DNA of 34,324 bases from an uncultured Lachnospiraceae bacterium (GCA_910578845.1 CAJTSL010000040.1:1-34324), one strand, 5' to 3'. Numbered from the stretch's first letter, positions 15,774-25,591 are shown. Program-made: numbers and translations. The notes: generated by a model not told the origin, from the letters alone.

Positions 15774-15831
15774 CATAGGCTATAAAAGATTTCTTTGTAA
15801 CGGTTATTAAGAGAAACTTTTATAGCTTATG
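15774..15831 (+). terminator. Large inverted repeat downstream of the sleC-like gene
   Basis: CATAGGCTATAAAAG (15774-15788) pairs with CTTTTATAGCTTATG (15817-15831) with a single G-U pair. The stem continues past a bulged A into TTTCTTT/AAGAGAA. GTTTTG follows, so it is a plausible terminator of the sleC transcript. The extreme length and A/T content also fit a protein-binding palindrome. Confidence 0.55.
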
Positions 15832-15845
15832 TTTTGCCTATCATG

Positions 15846-15874
15846 TTGCGGATGACGGGTTTTTATGCTAGTAT
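15846..15874 (+). promoter_or_regulatory. Candidate promoter of the DUF5717 cluster
   Basis: TTGCGG (15846-15851), 17 bp, and TAGTAT (15869-15874) with an extended -10 TG. A small hairpin GGGAC-tgta-GTCCC (15881-15894) would sit at the 5' end of the transcript. Confidence 0.5.
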
Positions 15875-15949
15875 AAGTTTGGGACTGTAGTCCCGGTTTT
15901 ATGAGAGAACAGGATAGAAAATGGATTGACAAGGCAGGTGCAGTTACGC

Positions 15950-18900
15950 TTGAAACAGATCATTCGTGAGATATTAGAAGGGAATTTTAAGTATGATAAT
16001 ACTTCCCTGGATTTTTCGTGCCAAAGCGTTGAGCTGACTGTCCGGGTTGGGGAGACCGTTGAGGGTTCCTTCGCTATTTATGGCGCAGAGGGCGTCTTGA
16101 CGGAAGGATATGTAGTATCTTCCGATTTACGGATGGAGTGTCTGACTGTTTCGTTTGGAGGCAGTCTTGATGAAATCTTTTATCGGTTTGATGCTACTCA
16201 TGCGAGGGCAGGAGAAGAGGTAAAGGGCGCTTTTCATATTGTGTCGAATCAGGGAGAATCTTATCTCCCTTTTTCCGTTAGCATAAAAGCGGCTTTGATC
16301 GAATCAAGCCTTGGCAATATCAAGAATTTATTTCATTTTACCAACCTTGCCAAAACGAGCTGGGAAGAGGCAGTGAATCTATTTTATCATAAAGAATTTG
16401 CACGGATCTTTACAGGGAATGACAGACAGTATTATACGACATATAAAGGCTTGTCGCAGGTGTATGGCAATGAGCATAATGTAGAGGAATTCCTTTTAGA
16501 GATCAATAAGAAGAAACCTGTGGAATTTATTCCGGAAGAGGCGCAGATTAAGATAGAGAATCCGGTGCCGCTTGCCCGTTATACGCTAGTCGTCCATCGG
16601 AACGGGTGGGGGTATACACATTTGCGGATTGAAACGGATGGAGACTTTTTATCCATCAACGAGAAGGAAATTACAGACGATGTCTTTGTCGGCAATTTGT
16701 ATCGCTTATTCTATTATATTCAGGATGATAAACTCCACGATGGCAATAATTACGGATATATCCGGCTGATTAGCCTTGAACAGGAGATTACGGTCCCGGT
16801 GACGGTCATCCGGCAGGTGACGGATAGGCGGAGGTTATTTGGCTCCTACCGGGAGAAAAAGCGTGTCACCATGCAGCTCATGCAGTATTATCAGGCCTTC
16901 CGCCTAAAGAAGATCGGCGCCAAGACTTGGATGGATGAGACAGGGAAACTAATAGAGCGTTTAAAGGAGATCGATGGGAACGATATCGAGCCAAGGATGT
17001 TCCAGGCACAGCTTTTCATGTCACAAGAGCGCTATCATGAAGCTGCATGGATTTTAGAGCAGGATAAGGAGGCGATAGAAGCCATGCAGGATGAGAATCC
17101 TGCGCTTTGGTGCTACTATCTCTATTTGACCACGCTAGGCAGCAAGAGTGAAAGCTATGTCGATGGCGTGGCGCGCACGATTAGCACGTATTATGAAAGG
17201 TATCGGGGCAACTGGCGGATTGCCTGGCTCTTGTTGTTCATTGCAGAGGAATATGCCCATGTGCCGGCGCGGAAATGGGCGCTGCTAGAAGAGCTTTTCA
17301 TGTACAAATGCCATAGCCCGATGGTCTATATCGAAGCCTGGAACCTGATCTGCATGAATCCGGCGATGTTGCGCAGCCTTGGCGAATTCGAGCTGCAAGT
17401 GTTGAACTATGCGGTGAAGAATGAGGCGATGAAAGACGATGTCATCTTACAGTTGTTATACTTATCGCAGAAACAGAAAAACTTTTCTGCGCTTTTGCTC
17501 CGTATTCTTATAGCCTGTTATGAGAAAAAAGAGCAGAACGATATTTTACAGGAGATCTGCACGACCCTGATCAAGGGGAATCTGTATGGGAGGGAATATT
17601 TCAACTGGTATCAGAAAGGGGTAGAGCAGAACTTACGGATTACGAGACTGTATGAATATTATATGATGTCTGTCACATTAGATGACAGGCAGACATTGCC
17701 GAAGATGGTGCTGATGTATTTCTCCTACCAGAGCGATCTGAATTATGAGATCACGGCATGGCTATATGCCTATGTATGGAAGCATCAGGAAGAGATACCG
17801 GATATTTATGTAAACTACATACCGGCAATTGAGCAATTTGTGGTAGAACAGATAAAAAGGGGCAAAATCAATAGGCATCTGGCATATCTTTACCGGAATG
17901 TCATCACACAGTCTATGGTCACGGAGGAAGTGGCGAAGGCGCTTATGGAGCTTTTGTTCATCCGTGAGATCAAGATTGAGAGCGATGTGGTGAAACAGGT
18001 GATCTTGGCGTATCCATATGCCACCCACCAGGAGACCTATCCGGTCTCTAACAGGTGCGCCCTGGTTCCGATCTATGATGAGGAATGCAAGGTAGTTTTA
18101 GAAGACGACGGGCATAACCGTTATACGAAAAGCATTGTCTGTTATAAAGACCATCTGATTAAAACGGGAAAACTGACGCAGATGGCAGCGCCTTATATCA
18201 GGGAGCATTTAGGGTATGATTTGCATATATGTTTTGATCATAAAGATATGATTGCCGTGCAGGAGGAGAATGTGGAACGGTTCAGGCGGCTTGCCGATTC
18301 GGATTTCATCACGGAGGAATATAGGCAGGAGATCAGGAGCAAACTGTTACAGTTTTATTATGAAAAAGACAGGATGTGGGAACTGGATGAATACCTTTTT
18401 AGCTTACGGCCTGAAGAGATCGCAGCGGATGATAGGAAAGAAGCCGTGCGCATCATGGTGTTACGGGGAATGTATACGGAAGCGTATGAATGGCTCCGCT
18501 TGATTGGCCCGTATAATGTAGAGGTCAAGACGTTGTTAAAATTGTGCGGACGGCTGCTGTCACAGAAGGAATGGGAAGAAGATGAACTGATGACAGGCAT
18601 TCTTTATTATATTCTGAAGAAAGGGAAATATAATGAAGAAGTCTTGCGGTATATGGTCCGTTTTTATAACGGGAGCATCAAGGATATGCGCGATATCTGG
18701 AAAGCAGCGGTTGACTTTGGCGTAGACGTTTATGAGCTGAGCGAGCGCATGATCGTGCAAATGCTTTATACAGGCTCCTATATTGGCGAAGAGATGGATG
18801 TTTTTAGCGCATATCAGAAAGACGGTGGCAAAGAAGAGATCATCTGTGCGTTTCTTTCACAATGTTGCTACGACTATGTCATTAAGGAAAAGGTCACGGC

Positions 18901-19519
18901 GCCGTTTCTGATGCAGAGCATTTTACGGATGTATAAAGAGAAGATCAGGCTGCATCTGGTCTGCAAAATCGCCTGGCTGAAATATTATGCGGAGAACCCG
19001 GAAGAGATAACGGAAGAGATCAAAGGCATAATCCGCGTGTTCATAAAAGAGATGATGGAGCAGCAGATCATATTGCCGCAGTTTAAGGAATACCAGGGAT
19101 ACCTGCCTGCGTTGGATATGCTACAGGATAAATCGATCCTGGAATACCGGGCAGTCCCGGGGCATCGTGCGACCATTTATTACCTCTTAGAGCAGGATGG
19201 CGACGACGGGACGGAATATTGCAAGGAGCCGATGGAAGATATGTTCGCCGGGATTTGTGTGAAGGAATTCATCTTATTCTTCGGAGAGAGGCTGCAATAT
19301 TATATCAAAGAGGATACGAAGACGGGAGAACAGCTCACCCAAAGTGGCACCATCAGCAGGAGTGACAGCAATGCGACAGCACAGACCGGCAGCAGGTTTG
19401 GCCTGTTAAATGATATTATGATCGGTAAGACATTGCAGGACTATGATACGGTCGATCATTTATTGGAAGAATACTATCGGAAAGATTTCATGGTTGAGAA
19501 GCTGTTCACACCGATGTAA
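15950..19519 (+). CDS. DUF5717-type large protein of unknown function
   Basis: This 1189-aa protein resembles the DUF5717 family, which I know only from Lachnospiraceae and relatives. The first ~120 residues are beta-rich (LDFSCQSVELTVRVGETVEGSF, and later GAFHIVSNQGESYLPFSV) like an immunoglobulin-type fold. A second beta segment lies near 200-285. The remainder to about 1080 is helical and reads as repeated hairpins like a TPR/solenoid scaffold. There is no signal peptide or membrane segment. The start is a TTG: I prefer 15950 (LKQIIREILEGNF) because AGGTG lies 9 nt upstream. A TTG at 15926 in the same frame is possible. It heads a four-gene run to 22984. The function is not known to me. 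Confidence 0.72.
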   Translation: MKQIIREILEGNFKYDNTSLDFSCQSVELTVRVGETVEGSFAIYGAEGVLTEGYVVSSDLRMECLTVSFGGSLDEIFYRFDATHARAGEEVKGAFHIVSNQGESYLPFSVSIKAALIESSLGNIKNLFHFTNLAKTSWEEAVNLFYHKEFARIFTGNDRQYYTTYKGLSQVYGNEHNVEEFLLEINKKKPVEFIPEEAQIKIENPVPLARYTLVVHRNGWGYTHLRIETDGDFLSINEKEITDDVFVGNLYRLFYYIQDDKLHDGNNYGYIRLISLEQEITVPVTVIRQVTDRRRLFGSYREKKRVTMQLMQYYQAFRLKKIGAKTWMDETGKLIERLKEIDGNDIEPRMFQAQLFMSQERYHEAAWILEQDKEAIEAMQDENPALWCYYLYLTTLGSKSESYVDGVARTISTYYERYRGNWRIAWLLLFIAEEYAHVPARKWALLEELFMYKCHSPMVYIEAWNLICMNPAMLRSLGEFELQVLNYAVKNEAMKDDVILQLLYLSQKQKNFSALLLRILIACYEKKEQNDILQEICTTLIKGNLYGREYFNWYQKGVEQNLRITRLYEYYMMSVTLDDRQTLPKMVLMYFSYQSDLNYEITAWLYAYVWKHQEEIPDIYVNYIPAIEQFVVEQIKRGKINRHLAYLYRNVITQSMVTEEVAKALMELLFIREIKIESDVVKQVILAYPYATHQETYPVSNRCALVPIYDEECKVVLEDDGHNRYTKSIVCYKDHLIKTGKLTQMAAPYIREHLGYDLHICFDHKDMIAVQEENVERFRRLADSDFITEEYRQEIRSKLLQFYYEKDRMWELDEYLFSLRPEEIAADDRKEAVRIMVLRGMYTEAYEWLRLIGPYNVEVKTLLKLCGRLLSQKEWEEDELMTGILYYILKKGKYNEEVLRYMVRFYNGSIKDMRDIWKAAVDFGVDVYELSERMIVQMLYTGSYIGEEMDVFSAYQKDGGKEEIICAFLSQCCYDYVIKEKVTAPFLMQSILRMYKEKIRLHLVCKIAWLKYYAENPEEITEEIKGIIRVFIKEMMEQQIILPQFKEYQGYLPALDMLQDKSILEYRAVPGHRATIYYLLEQDGDDGTEYCKEPMEDMFAGICVKEFILFFGERLQYYIKEDTKTGEQLTQSGTISRSDSNATAQTGSRFGLLNDIMIGKTLQDYDTVDHLLEEYYRKDFMVEKLFTPM

Positions 19520-19548
19520 GACATGAGGCATACGCAAGAGGGGAAATA

Positions 19549-20865
19549 ATGTTGTTTGGCAAGAAAACAGAAGAAAAAGTGCATAAAGGGAGCATACTTG
19601 CAGGTTATGACTTAGGCGACCGGTTTTCCCAGATTAGCTATTGCGTTTATGGAGAGAATACGGTAGAGAGCGTGGCAACGGTTATTGGCACAAAACAATA
19701 CAATATTCCTACGGCGCTATGGAAACGGAAAGGGACGAACCAATGGCTATATGGGAAAGACGCCGTTAGAAGCAGCCAGGAAGAAGAAGGCACATTTGTC
19801 ACGGATCTGATTTCCCTTGCAAGAAAAGGAGAAATGCTTACAATAGAAGAGGAAGAATTCGATCCCATTGCCTTACTGACCCTATTCGTGAGAAAGAGCC
19901 TGGGATTGTTAGGCTTTATCGTGCCAACCGAGCATATCGCCGCGATCATGTTCACGGTAGATAACCTGGATGACCAGATGGTGGGAGTGCTTGCCAAAGC
20001 AGCGGTAAACCTGCGTTTGAAAACGACACATATTTATTTCCAGAGCCACACGGAGAGCTTTTATTACTTCGTGTTGCACCAGCCGGAGGAATTGTGGAAT
20101 TATCAGGTGCTTGCCTGTGAGCATAACGGCGTCCGCCTCAAAACATACCGGATGGAACGGAATAAGAAGACGACGCCGATTGTCGTGTTGATAGAAGAGA
20201 CGACATGTGATACCCTGGTGCTTCCCATCGGTGTGCTAGACGAGAAGCTTAAAGCGGATGCCTTTGAATTTGCGGACGAGAAATTCTTAGACCTGATGCA
20301 GGAGACATGTGCAAACCGGATCGTATCGTCCGTGTATTTGCTCGGGGACGGCTTCCGTGACGGATGGGCCAAGAAGTCCACACAGTTTTTGTGCAAGAGC
20401 CGCAGGGTCTTCCAGGGCAACAATCTTTTCAGCAAAGGAGCCTGCTTTGGCCTGCTGGAGAAAATAGAGCCGGGAGAGACAGCGCAAAAGCATATTTTCT
20501 TAAGCGCCGATAAATTAAAGGCGAATGTGGGAATGAATGTGCTGCGGCGCGGGAAAGAATCTTATTATGCGTTGTTAGATGCGGGGGAGAATTGGTACGA
20601 AGTGCATAAGGAGTGCGAATTTATGCTTCAGGGAGAAGACAATACTTTTTCTTTCCTGATTACGCCGCTTACCGGCAAAAGCGCTAAGGTAGAGGAGATT
20701 ACTTTAGAAGACGCTCCTTTGCGGGAAGGCGCTTTTAGCCGGTATGCAATGGAAATCAAGATGGTATCTGCGCAGTGCGCGCAAGCAAGGATCGTAGATC
20801 TGGGATTCGGGGAATTGTTCCCTGGCAGCAAGAAAACATGGGAGAAGCAGTTTCCGGTGATATAA
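19549..20865 (+). CDS. DUF5716-type Hsp70/actin-fold protein
   Basis: This 438-aa protein opens with AGYDLGDRFSQISYC, which resembles the phosphate-1 loop of the Hsp70/actin ATPase fold (DLGTTNS in DnaK). VYLLGDGFRDGW near 263-274 resembles the adenosine loop, and VFQGNNLFSKGACFG is a conserved segment in this family as I recall it. The C-terminal ~110 residues are beta-rich, perhaps analogous to a substrate-binding part. It lies 29 nt after the DUF5717 gene, with GAGGGG before the ATG. The neighbour with helical repeats could be its partner. Nucleotide binding is inferred from the motifs and not from close similarity. Confidence 0.72.
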   Translation: MLFGKKTEEKVHKGSILAGYDLGDRFSQISYCVYGENTVESVATVIGTKQYNIPTALWKRKGTNQWLYGKDAVRSSQEEEGTFVTDLISLARKGEMLTIEEEEFDPIALLTLFVRKSLGLLGFIVPTEHIAAIMFTVDNLDDQMVGVLAKAAVNLRLKTTHIYFQSHTESFYYFVLHQPEELWNYQVLACEHNGVRLKTYRMERNKKTTPIVVLIEETTCDTLVLPIGVLDEKLKADAFEFADEKFLDLMQETCANRIVSSVYLLGDGFRDGWAKKSTQFLCKSRRVFQGNNLFSKGACFGLLEKIEPGETAQKHIFLSADKLKANVGMNVLRRGKESYYALLDAGENWYEVHKECEFMLQGEDNTFSFLITPLTGKSAKVEEITLEDAPLREGAFSRYAMEIKMVSAQCAQARIVDLGFGELFPGSKKTWEKQFPVI

Positions 20866-20883
20866 GAGAAAGGCAGGCAGGAT

Positions 20884-21729
20884 ATGGGCAGCATCATATT
20901 AGGGACAGGCAGCTATGCAGAAAAGCCATTTTTTTTTGAGAAGACTTATGTAAACCTATATTCCCTGGAAGAACTCTGCTATTGTTTAGTAGAAAATGCA
21001 GATCTGCTCGATCAGGAGATTGTATGTGAAAAGCTGGCGGACTGGCTGGATGAACAGTGTGGCTTGCCGAAACTTGCCCATGCGCTGTATGCGCTGGTGA
21101 ACCAGAAATGTTCGCCGAGTGCTTTCGTCGGGACGATCTTAGAATATGCAGGGATATACCCGCCTAAGATTGTTTCGCAGACCGAGATGCTGATCAAGCA
21201 AAATGCCGGGTTAAGCCCTTATGAGAAACAGAAGGCGAAAGCAGATTATATGTTACAGAACAAGCGGTATGTGATTGCCTTGGACCGGTATGAAGAACTG
21301 CTGGCGAAGCTGCCTGAAGAAGAACAGGAGCTGCGGGGAAGAGTGCTTCACAACATGGGGGTCATTTATGCAAAGCTTTTCTTATTCGAGCGAGCACAGG
21401 AGTATTTTGATAAAGCATATGTTGTCAGCGGGAATAAGGAGAGCTTAAAACAGTTTTTGATTGCACGCAGGCTGCAGAATAAAGATAATGAATATGTGGA
21501 CTATATCGCTGAGCATCCGGATTTCCATGGCATTTCCTTACAAGTGGAGCGGATGATGGACCAAGCGGCGGGACAGTTTGAAATGACCGAAGAGAACAGG
21601 ATGCTTTTCACTTTAAAAGTCTGTAAAGAAGAGGGCAGCGATGTGGGCAATGTCGTGCCATATTATGACGAAATAGAGAAATTGACATGCGCGCTCAAAG
21701 AGGCTTATCGGGAGAGCGTGACAAGATAG
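20884..21729 (+). CDS. TPR-like protein in DUF5716/DUF5717 cluster
   Basis: This 281-aa protein has a helical N-terminal half that includes YSLEELCYCLVENADLLDQEI. At about 119-185 there is a TPR-like pair (KAKADYMLQNKRYVIALDRYEELL, and LHNMGVIYAKLFLFERAQEYFDKAY). Such repeats are protein-docking scaffolds. There is no signal peptide or membrane segment. It starts 18 nt after the DUF5716 gene. I cannot assign a function; it is likely a cytosolic adaptor in the complex formed by this gene cluster. Confidence 0.75.
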   Translation: MGSIILGTGSYAEKPFFFEKTYVNLYSLEELCYCLVENADLLDQEIVCEKLADWLDEQCGLPKLAHALYALVNQKCSPSAFVGTILEYAGIYPPKIVSQTEMLIKQNAGLSPYEKQKAKADYMLQNKRYVIALDRYEELLAKLPEEEQELRGRVLHNMGVIYAKLFLFERAQEYFDKAYVVSGNKESLKQFLIARRLQNKDNEYVDYIAEHPDFHGISLQVERMMDQAAGQFEMTEENRMLFTLKVCKEEGSDVGNVVPYYDEIEKLTCALKEAYRESVTR

Positions 21730-21790
21730 AAAAGGACGCAGGCTTACGAAGGCATGTGCATATGCCGGGTGCGGACGGATGGGAGCGGAA

Positions 21791-22984
21791 ATGAACATTA
21801 TTAAGAAGATTCTCGGGAAATGGCGCAAAGATGTAGAAGATGTAGATTATGACGATATGGACTGGGAAGGCGCCGACGACGAAGAAGAGGAGAAGAAACC
21901 GACAGATTTTGACAATAAGGAAGTGCGGGAAGCCTATGTCCGTACTTGTCTCGAGAAGATGGCGGAAGCCACCAAAGAATTGGAAAATCTGACTTTTGAA
22001 TATAATATGGTGACTTCCTATTTAAAAGATATGGAAGAAATCGAGGCGATTCCAGAAGAAGAAGCAGACGAGCTAAAAAGCTGCGCCAAGAAAGTAGAAC
22101 TGTTGCAAAGCAGCAGGGACGATTACATGGGCAGGAAGCGCCGGATGAGCGATGAGCGTTATCGCCAGATTGAACGGATGCTAGATGAAATTGAAGAGGG
22201 CTGTGCCAAAATAAAAGAGGCGGAAGCCTACCGCGAACTGATCAAGAAAGACTTAAGCCGCTTAGAGGGAGAAAAGCACGCTTATCTATACAGGAAAAAT
22301 GAGCTGATGAGCGCGATCGCGGATACAAAAGGGATGGCGTTAATCTGTATCACGGCTCTCGGCCTATGTTTTGCGCTGCTGATCGGTTTACAGTTCATTC
22401 TGGAAATGGATACGCAGGCAGGATATCTGATTACGGCGGGAGTAGCGGCGCTTGCCATTACGTTGATCTATGTCAAGCATATGGAAGCAAAACGGGATTT
22501 GAAAAGAGTGGAACTAAGCATCAATAAAATCATTCTTTTGCAGAATAAGGTCAAGATCAGGTATGTCAACAATAAAAACCTTCTCGATTATTTGTACTTA
22601 AAATATGACGTATCCAGTGCAGAAGAGCTGGATAAAGCATGGAACCTGTATTTCCAGGAGAAGGAAGAGCGGGAGAAATGCAAGCGCGCCGAACTGGATC
22701 TGGATTATAACCAACAAGAGCTTCTGCGGATCTTGCGCCGCTATCAGATCAAAGACCCTGCTGTCTGGCTCCATCAGACGGAAGCGATCTTGGATCATAA
22801 AGAAATGGTGGAAATCCGCCATGGCCTGATCATCAGGAGGCAGTCTTTGCGCCGCAGAATGGATTATAACAAAGAAGTTGTGGCAGGAGGCTCCCAGAAA
22901 GAGATCATGGAACTGGTGCACCGTTATCCGAAATATGCCAAGGAAATTATCGCAGCAGTTGAAAAGTATGAGAAAAATATGTAA
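21791..22984 (+). CDS. Coiled-coil protein with two membrane segments
   Basis: The 397-aa product begins MNIIKKILGKW, then has an acidic stretch rich in Asp and Glu (about 16-42). A long coiled-coil follows to about 170, then two adjacent membrane helices near 182-201 and 212-227 (LICITALGLCFALLIGL, and AGYLITAGVAALAITLIYV). A second coiled-coil fills the C-terminus. The hairpin topology puts both coiled-coils on the same, probably cytosolic, side. GGGAG lies 6 nt before the ATG at 21791, which I prefer over the in-frame ATG at 21779. It could anchor the other three proteins of the cluster to the membrane; that is inference. Confidence 0.78.
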   Translation: MNIIKKILGKWRKDVEDVDYDDMDWEGADDEEEEKKPTDFDNKEVREAYVRTCLEKMAEATKELENLTFEYNMVTSYLKDMEEIEAIPEEEADELKSCAKKVELLQSSRDDYMGRKRRMSDERYRQIERMLDEIEEGCAKIKEAEAYRELIKKDLSRLEGEKHAYLYRKNELMSAIADTKGMALICITALGLCFALLIGLQFILEMDTQAGYLITAGVAALAITLIYVKHMEAKRDLKRVELSINKIILLQNKVKIRYVNNKNLLDYLYLKYDVSSAEELDKAWNLYFQEKEEREKCKRAELDLDYNQQELLRILRRYQIKDPAVWLHQTEAILDHKEMVEIRHGLIIRRQSLRRRMDYNKEVVAGGSQKEIMELVHRYPKYAKEIIAAVEKYEKNM

Positions 22985-23072
22985 AATAAAATAGTAGAAT
23001 GTCGGATTAATTGCAGCAATAGAGAACGGATATACGAAAAGATAAGCAAGAAAACAAAGAAAGGTAAGGGCA

Positions 23073-23786
23073 ATGACAATGCAAAAATTGGAACAACTCT
23101 ATGAAGGAAAGGCGAAGAAAGTATTCAAGACAGAGGATCCCGATGTATTAATCGTGGATTACAAAGATGATGCGACTGCATTCAACGGCGAGAAGAAAGG
23201 CACGATCGTCGGGAAAGGCGTCATCAATAACAGAATGACGAACCATGTATTCAAAATCCTGGAAAAGGAAGGCGTGCCTACCCATTTGGTGGAGGAGCTA
23301 AGTGAGAGAGAGACAGCGGTCAAGAAAGTGGAGATCGTGCCGCTTGAAGTCATTATCCGTAATGTTGCGGCAGGAAGCTTTTCGAAGAGATTAGGCGTTC
23401 CTGAAGGCACTCCGTTTGACGAGCCGACGATAGAATTCAGCTATAAAAACGATGAACTGGGCGATCCGCTCATCAATAGCCATTTTGCGGTAGCCATGAA
23501 GCTTGCGACATGGGAAGAGATAGAGACGATCAAGAAATATGCTTTTAAAGTAAATGAAGTATTGAAGAATTATTTCTTACAGGCAGACATTAAATTAATC
23601 GACTTTAAGATTGAATTTGGGCGTTATCATGGACAGATCATTCTTGCGGACGAGACAAGCCCTGACACATGCAGGCTATGGGATGTGCACACCAATGAGA
23701 AACTGGATAAGGATCGTTTCCGCAGGGATCTTGGCAATGTAGAAGAAGCTTATAACGAAGTGTTCAAGAGACTTGGCCTGGCGTAA
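23073..23786 (+). CDS. purC: SAICAR synthetase
   Basis: This enzyme joins aspartate to CAIR using ATP in purine synthesis. The 237-aa product has the family start KLEQLYEGKAKKVF, DDATAFNGEKKG, the substrate-loop region EVIIRNVAAGSFSKR and IDFKIEFGR, then LADETSPDTCRLWD. The ATG is preceded by AAGGTAAGGG. It lies 88 nt after the membrane protein gene, and I see no riboswitch or PurR-like operator. purB and purA follow on the same strand, so the region is a partial purine cluster. Confidence 0.96.
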   Translation: MTMQKLEQLYEGKAKKVFKTEDPDVLIVDYKDDATAFNGEKKGTIVGKGVINNRMTNHVFKILEKEGVPTHLVEELSERETAVKKVEIVPLEVIIRNVAAGSFSKRLGVPEGTPFDEPTIEFSYKNDELGDPLINSHFAVAMKLATWEEIETIKKYAFKVNEVLKNYFLQADIKLIDFKIEFGRYHGQIILADETSPDTCRLWDVHTNEKLDKDRFRRDLGNVEEAYNEVFKRLGLA

Positions 23787-23937
23787 GAAGAAGCGGGAGG
23801 CACGGACGTGTGGCAGAGGATATAGGGGCAGTTGCAAGCATAAAAGAAGCGTACCTGTAATAGAATAAAGAGCAGTGTATGAAAGCAACTCTTCTACAAG
23901 AGGCAATGCAAGTGGAAATAGACAGAAGGAGACGGAT

Positions 23938-25389
23938 ATGAGTACAGATAGATATGTGAGTCCGTTGTCAGAGCGGTATGCGAGCAAAGAAATGCAGTAT
24001 ATCTTCTCTCCGGACATGAAGTTTAGGACATGGCGCAAACTATGGATTGCGCTTGCGGAAACAGAGATGGAACTTGGCCTTTGCCAGAATGGCAAGCCTG
24101 TGATTACGCAAGAACAGATTGACGAACTGAAAAGCCATGCGGAAGACATTAATTATGATGTGGCAAAGGCAAGAGAGAAAGAAGTGCGCCATGATGTCAT
24201 GAGCCATGTTTATGCTTATGGGCAGCAGTGTCCGAAAGCGGCCGGCATCATCCATTTAGGGGCGACGTCCTGTTATGTCGGTGACAATACGGACATTATC
24301 GTGATGACACAGGCGCTTAAGCTGGTGAAGAAGAAACTGGTCAACGTCATTGCCGAGCTTGCGAAATTTGCGGCGGAGTATAAAGCGCTGCCAACACTTG
24401 CGTTTACCCATTTCCAACCGGCGCAGCCGACGACCGTGGGCAAACGGGCAACTCTCTGGGCGCAGGAATTTTGTCTGGATTTGGAAGATTTAGACTATGT
24501 GCTCTCTACGATGAAGCTGCTTGGCTCAAAAGGGACGACTGGCACACAGGCTTCTTTCTTGGAATTGTTTGATGGCGACCAGGAGACGATTGATAAAATA
24601 GATCCTATGATCGCAGAGAAAATGGGATTTGAAAAGTGCTATCCTGTTTCAGGCCAGACATATTCGAGGAAAGTCGATACCAGAGTCTGCAATGTCCTGG
24701 CAGGCATTGCGGCATCTGCCCATAAGATGTCCAATGATATCAGACTGCTACAGCACCTCAAAGAAGTAGAGGAACCTTTTGAGAAGAGCCAGATCGGCTC
24801 ATCTGCGATGGCATATAAGAGAAACCCGATGAGAAGCGAAAGGATTGCGTCCCTCTCCAGATTTGTCATGGTTGACGCCCTCAATCCTGCGATTACATCC
24901 GCGACCCAGTGGTTTGAGCGGACATTGGATGATTCGGCGAATAAGAGATTGTCCATCCCGGAAGCATTCCTGGCGGTGGACGGTATTCTGGACTTATGCC
25001 TGAATGTAGTGGACGGCCTGGTGGTATATGATAAAGTCATTACGAAACATCTTATGAGCGAGCTGCCTTTCATGGCGACGGAGAATATCATGATGGATGC
25101 CGTGAAGATGGGAGGGAACCGCCAAGAGCTGCATGAGAAGATCAGGGAGCTTTCGATGGAGGCAGGAGCCAATGTGAAGAGAGAAGGCAAAGAGAACAAC
25201 CTATTAGAACTGATCGCGAAAGACGATGCTTTCCCTATGAGCCTGGAAGCATTGCAGGAGACGATGGAGCCGGCTAAATATGTTGGGCGCGCGCCTCTGC
25301 AAGTCGAGAAATTCATCGAGGAAGTTGTCAATCCGCTCTTACAGGACAATAAAGAGCTGCTTGGCATGAAAGCGGAGATTACAGTGTAG
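23938..25389 (+). CDS. purB: Adenylosuccinate lyase
   Basis: This 483-aa enzyme acts twice in purine synthesis: it cleaves fumarate from SAICAR to give AICAR and from adenylosuccinate to give AMP. The fumarase/lyase signature GSSAMAYKRNPMRSE is intact. LGATSCYVGDNTD and TFAHFQPAQPTT-type segments are present (here LAFTHFQPAQPTTVG). The open frame extends to 23875, but AGAAGGAGA lies 6 nt before the ATG at 23938, where similarity begins (MSTDRYVSPLSERY). The 151-nt gap after purC holds nothing I recognise. Confidence 0.96.
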   Translation: MSTDRYVSPLSERYASKEMQYIFSPDMKFRTWRKLWIALAETEMELGLCQNGKPVITQEQIDELKSHAEDINYDVAKAREKEVRHDVMSHVYAYGQQCPKAAGIIHLGATSCYVGDNTDIIVMTQALKLVKKKLVNVIAELAKFAAEYKALPTLAFTHFQPAQPTTVGKRATLWAQEFCLDLEDLDYVLSTMKLLGSKGTTGTQASFLELFDGDQETIDKIDPMIAEKMGFEKCYPVSGQTYSRKVDTRVCNVLAGIAASAHKMSNDIRLLQHLKEVEEPFEKSQIGSSAMAYKRNPMRSERIASLSRFVMVDALNPAITSATQWFERTLDDSANKRLSIPEAFLAVDGILDLCLNVVDGLVVYDKVITKHLMSELPFMATENIMMDAVKMGGNRQELHEKIRELSMEAGANVKREGKENNLLELIAKDDAFPMSLEALQETMEPAKYVGRAPLQVEKFIEEVVNPLLQDNKELLGMKAEITV

Positions 25390-25456
25390 TAGTATGGCAT
25401 GCATGAGAATTTATATGTCATAAATAGAGATTATAGATAATATAATAAATATTGAT

Positions 25457-25485
25457 TTTACTTATGATGGAAAATAGCTTATAAT
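25457..25485 (+). promoter_or_regulatory. Promoter of purA
   Basis: TTTACT (25457-25462), a 17-bp spacer and a perfect TATAAT (25480-25485). The predicted start of transcription is about 100 nt upstream of the purA start codon. Confidence 0.65.
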
Positions 25486-25498
25486 CATAAAGTAAGAA

Positions 25499-25539
25499 AC
25501 AGCAGGAGCAGGTTTTTTACAGACCTGCTTTTATGCTGT
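25499..25539 (+). terminator. Leader hairpin (possible attenuator) upstream of purA
   Basis: AGCAGGT (25507-25513) pairs with ACCTGCT (25523-25529) and is followed by TTTT. Outer bases ACAGC (25499-25503) can pair with GCTGT (25535-25539). It sits between the purA promoter and gene, so it may be an attenuator. I see no purine riboswitch motif. Confidence 0.5.
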
Positions 25540-25591
25540 CAGAGAAGGCGATGGGAACATCACTAAATTAAGAAAGTGTGGAGGGAAAATT

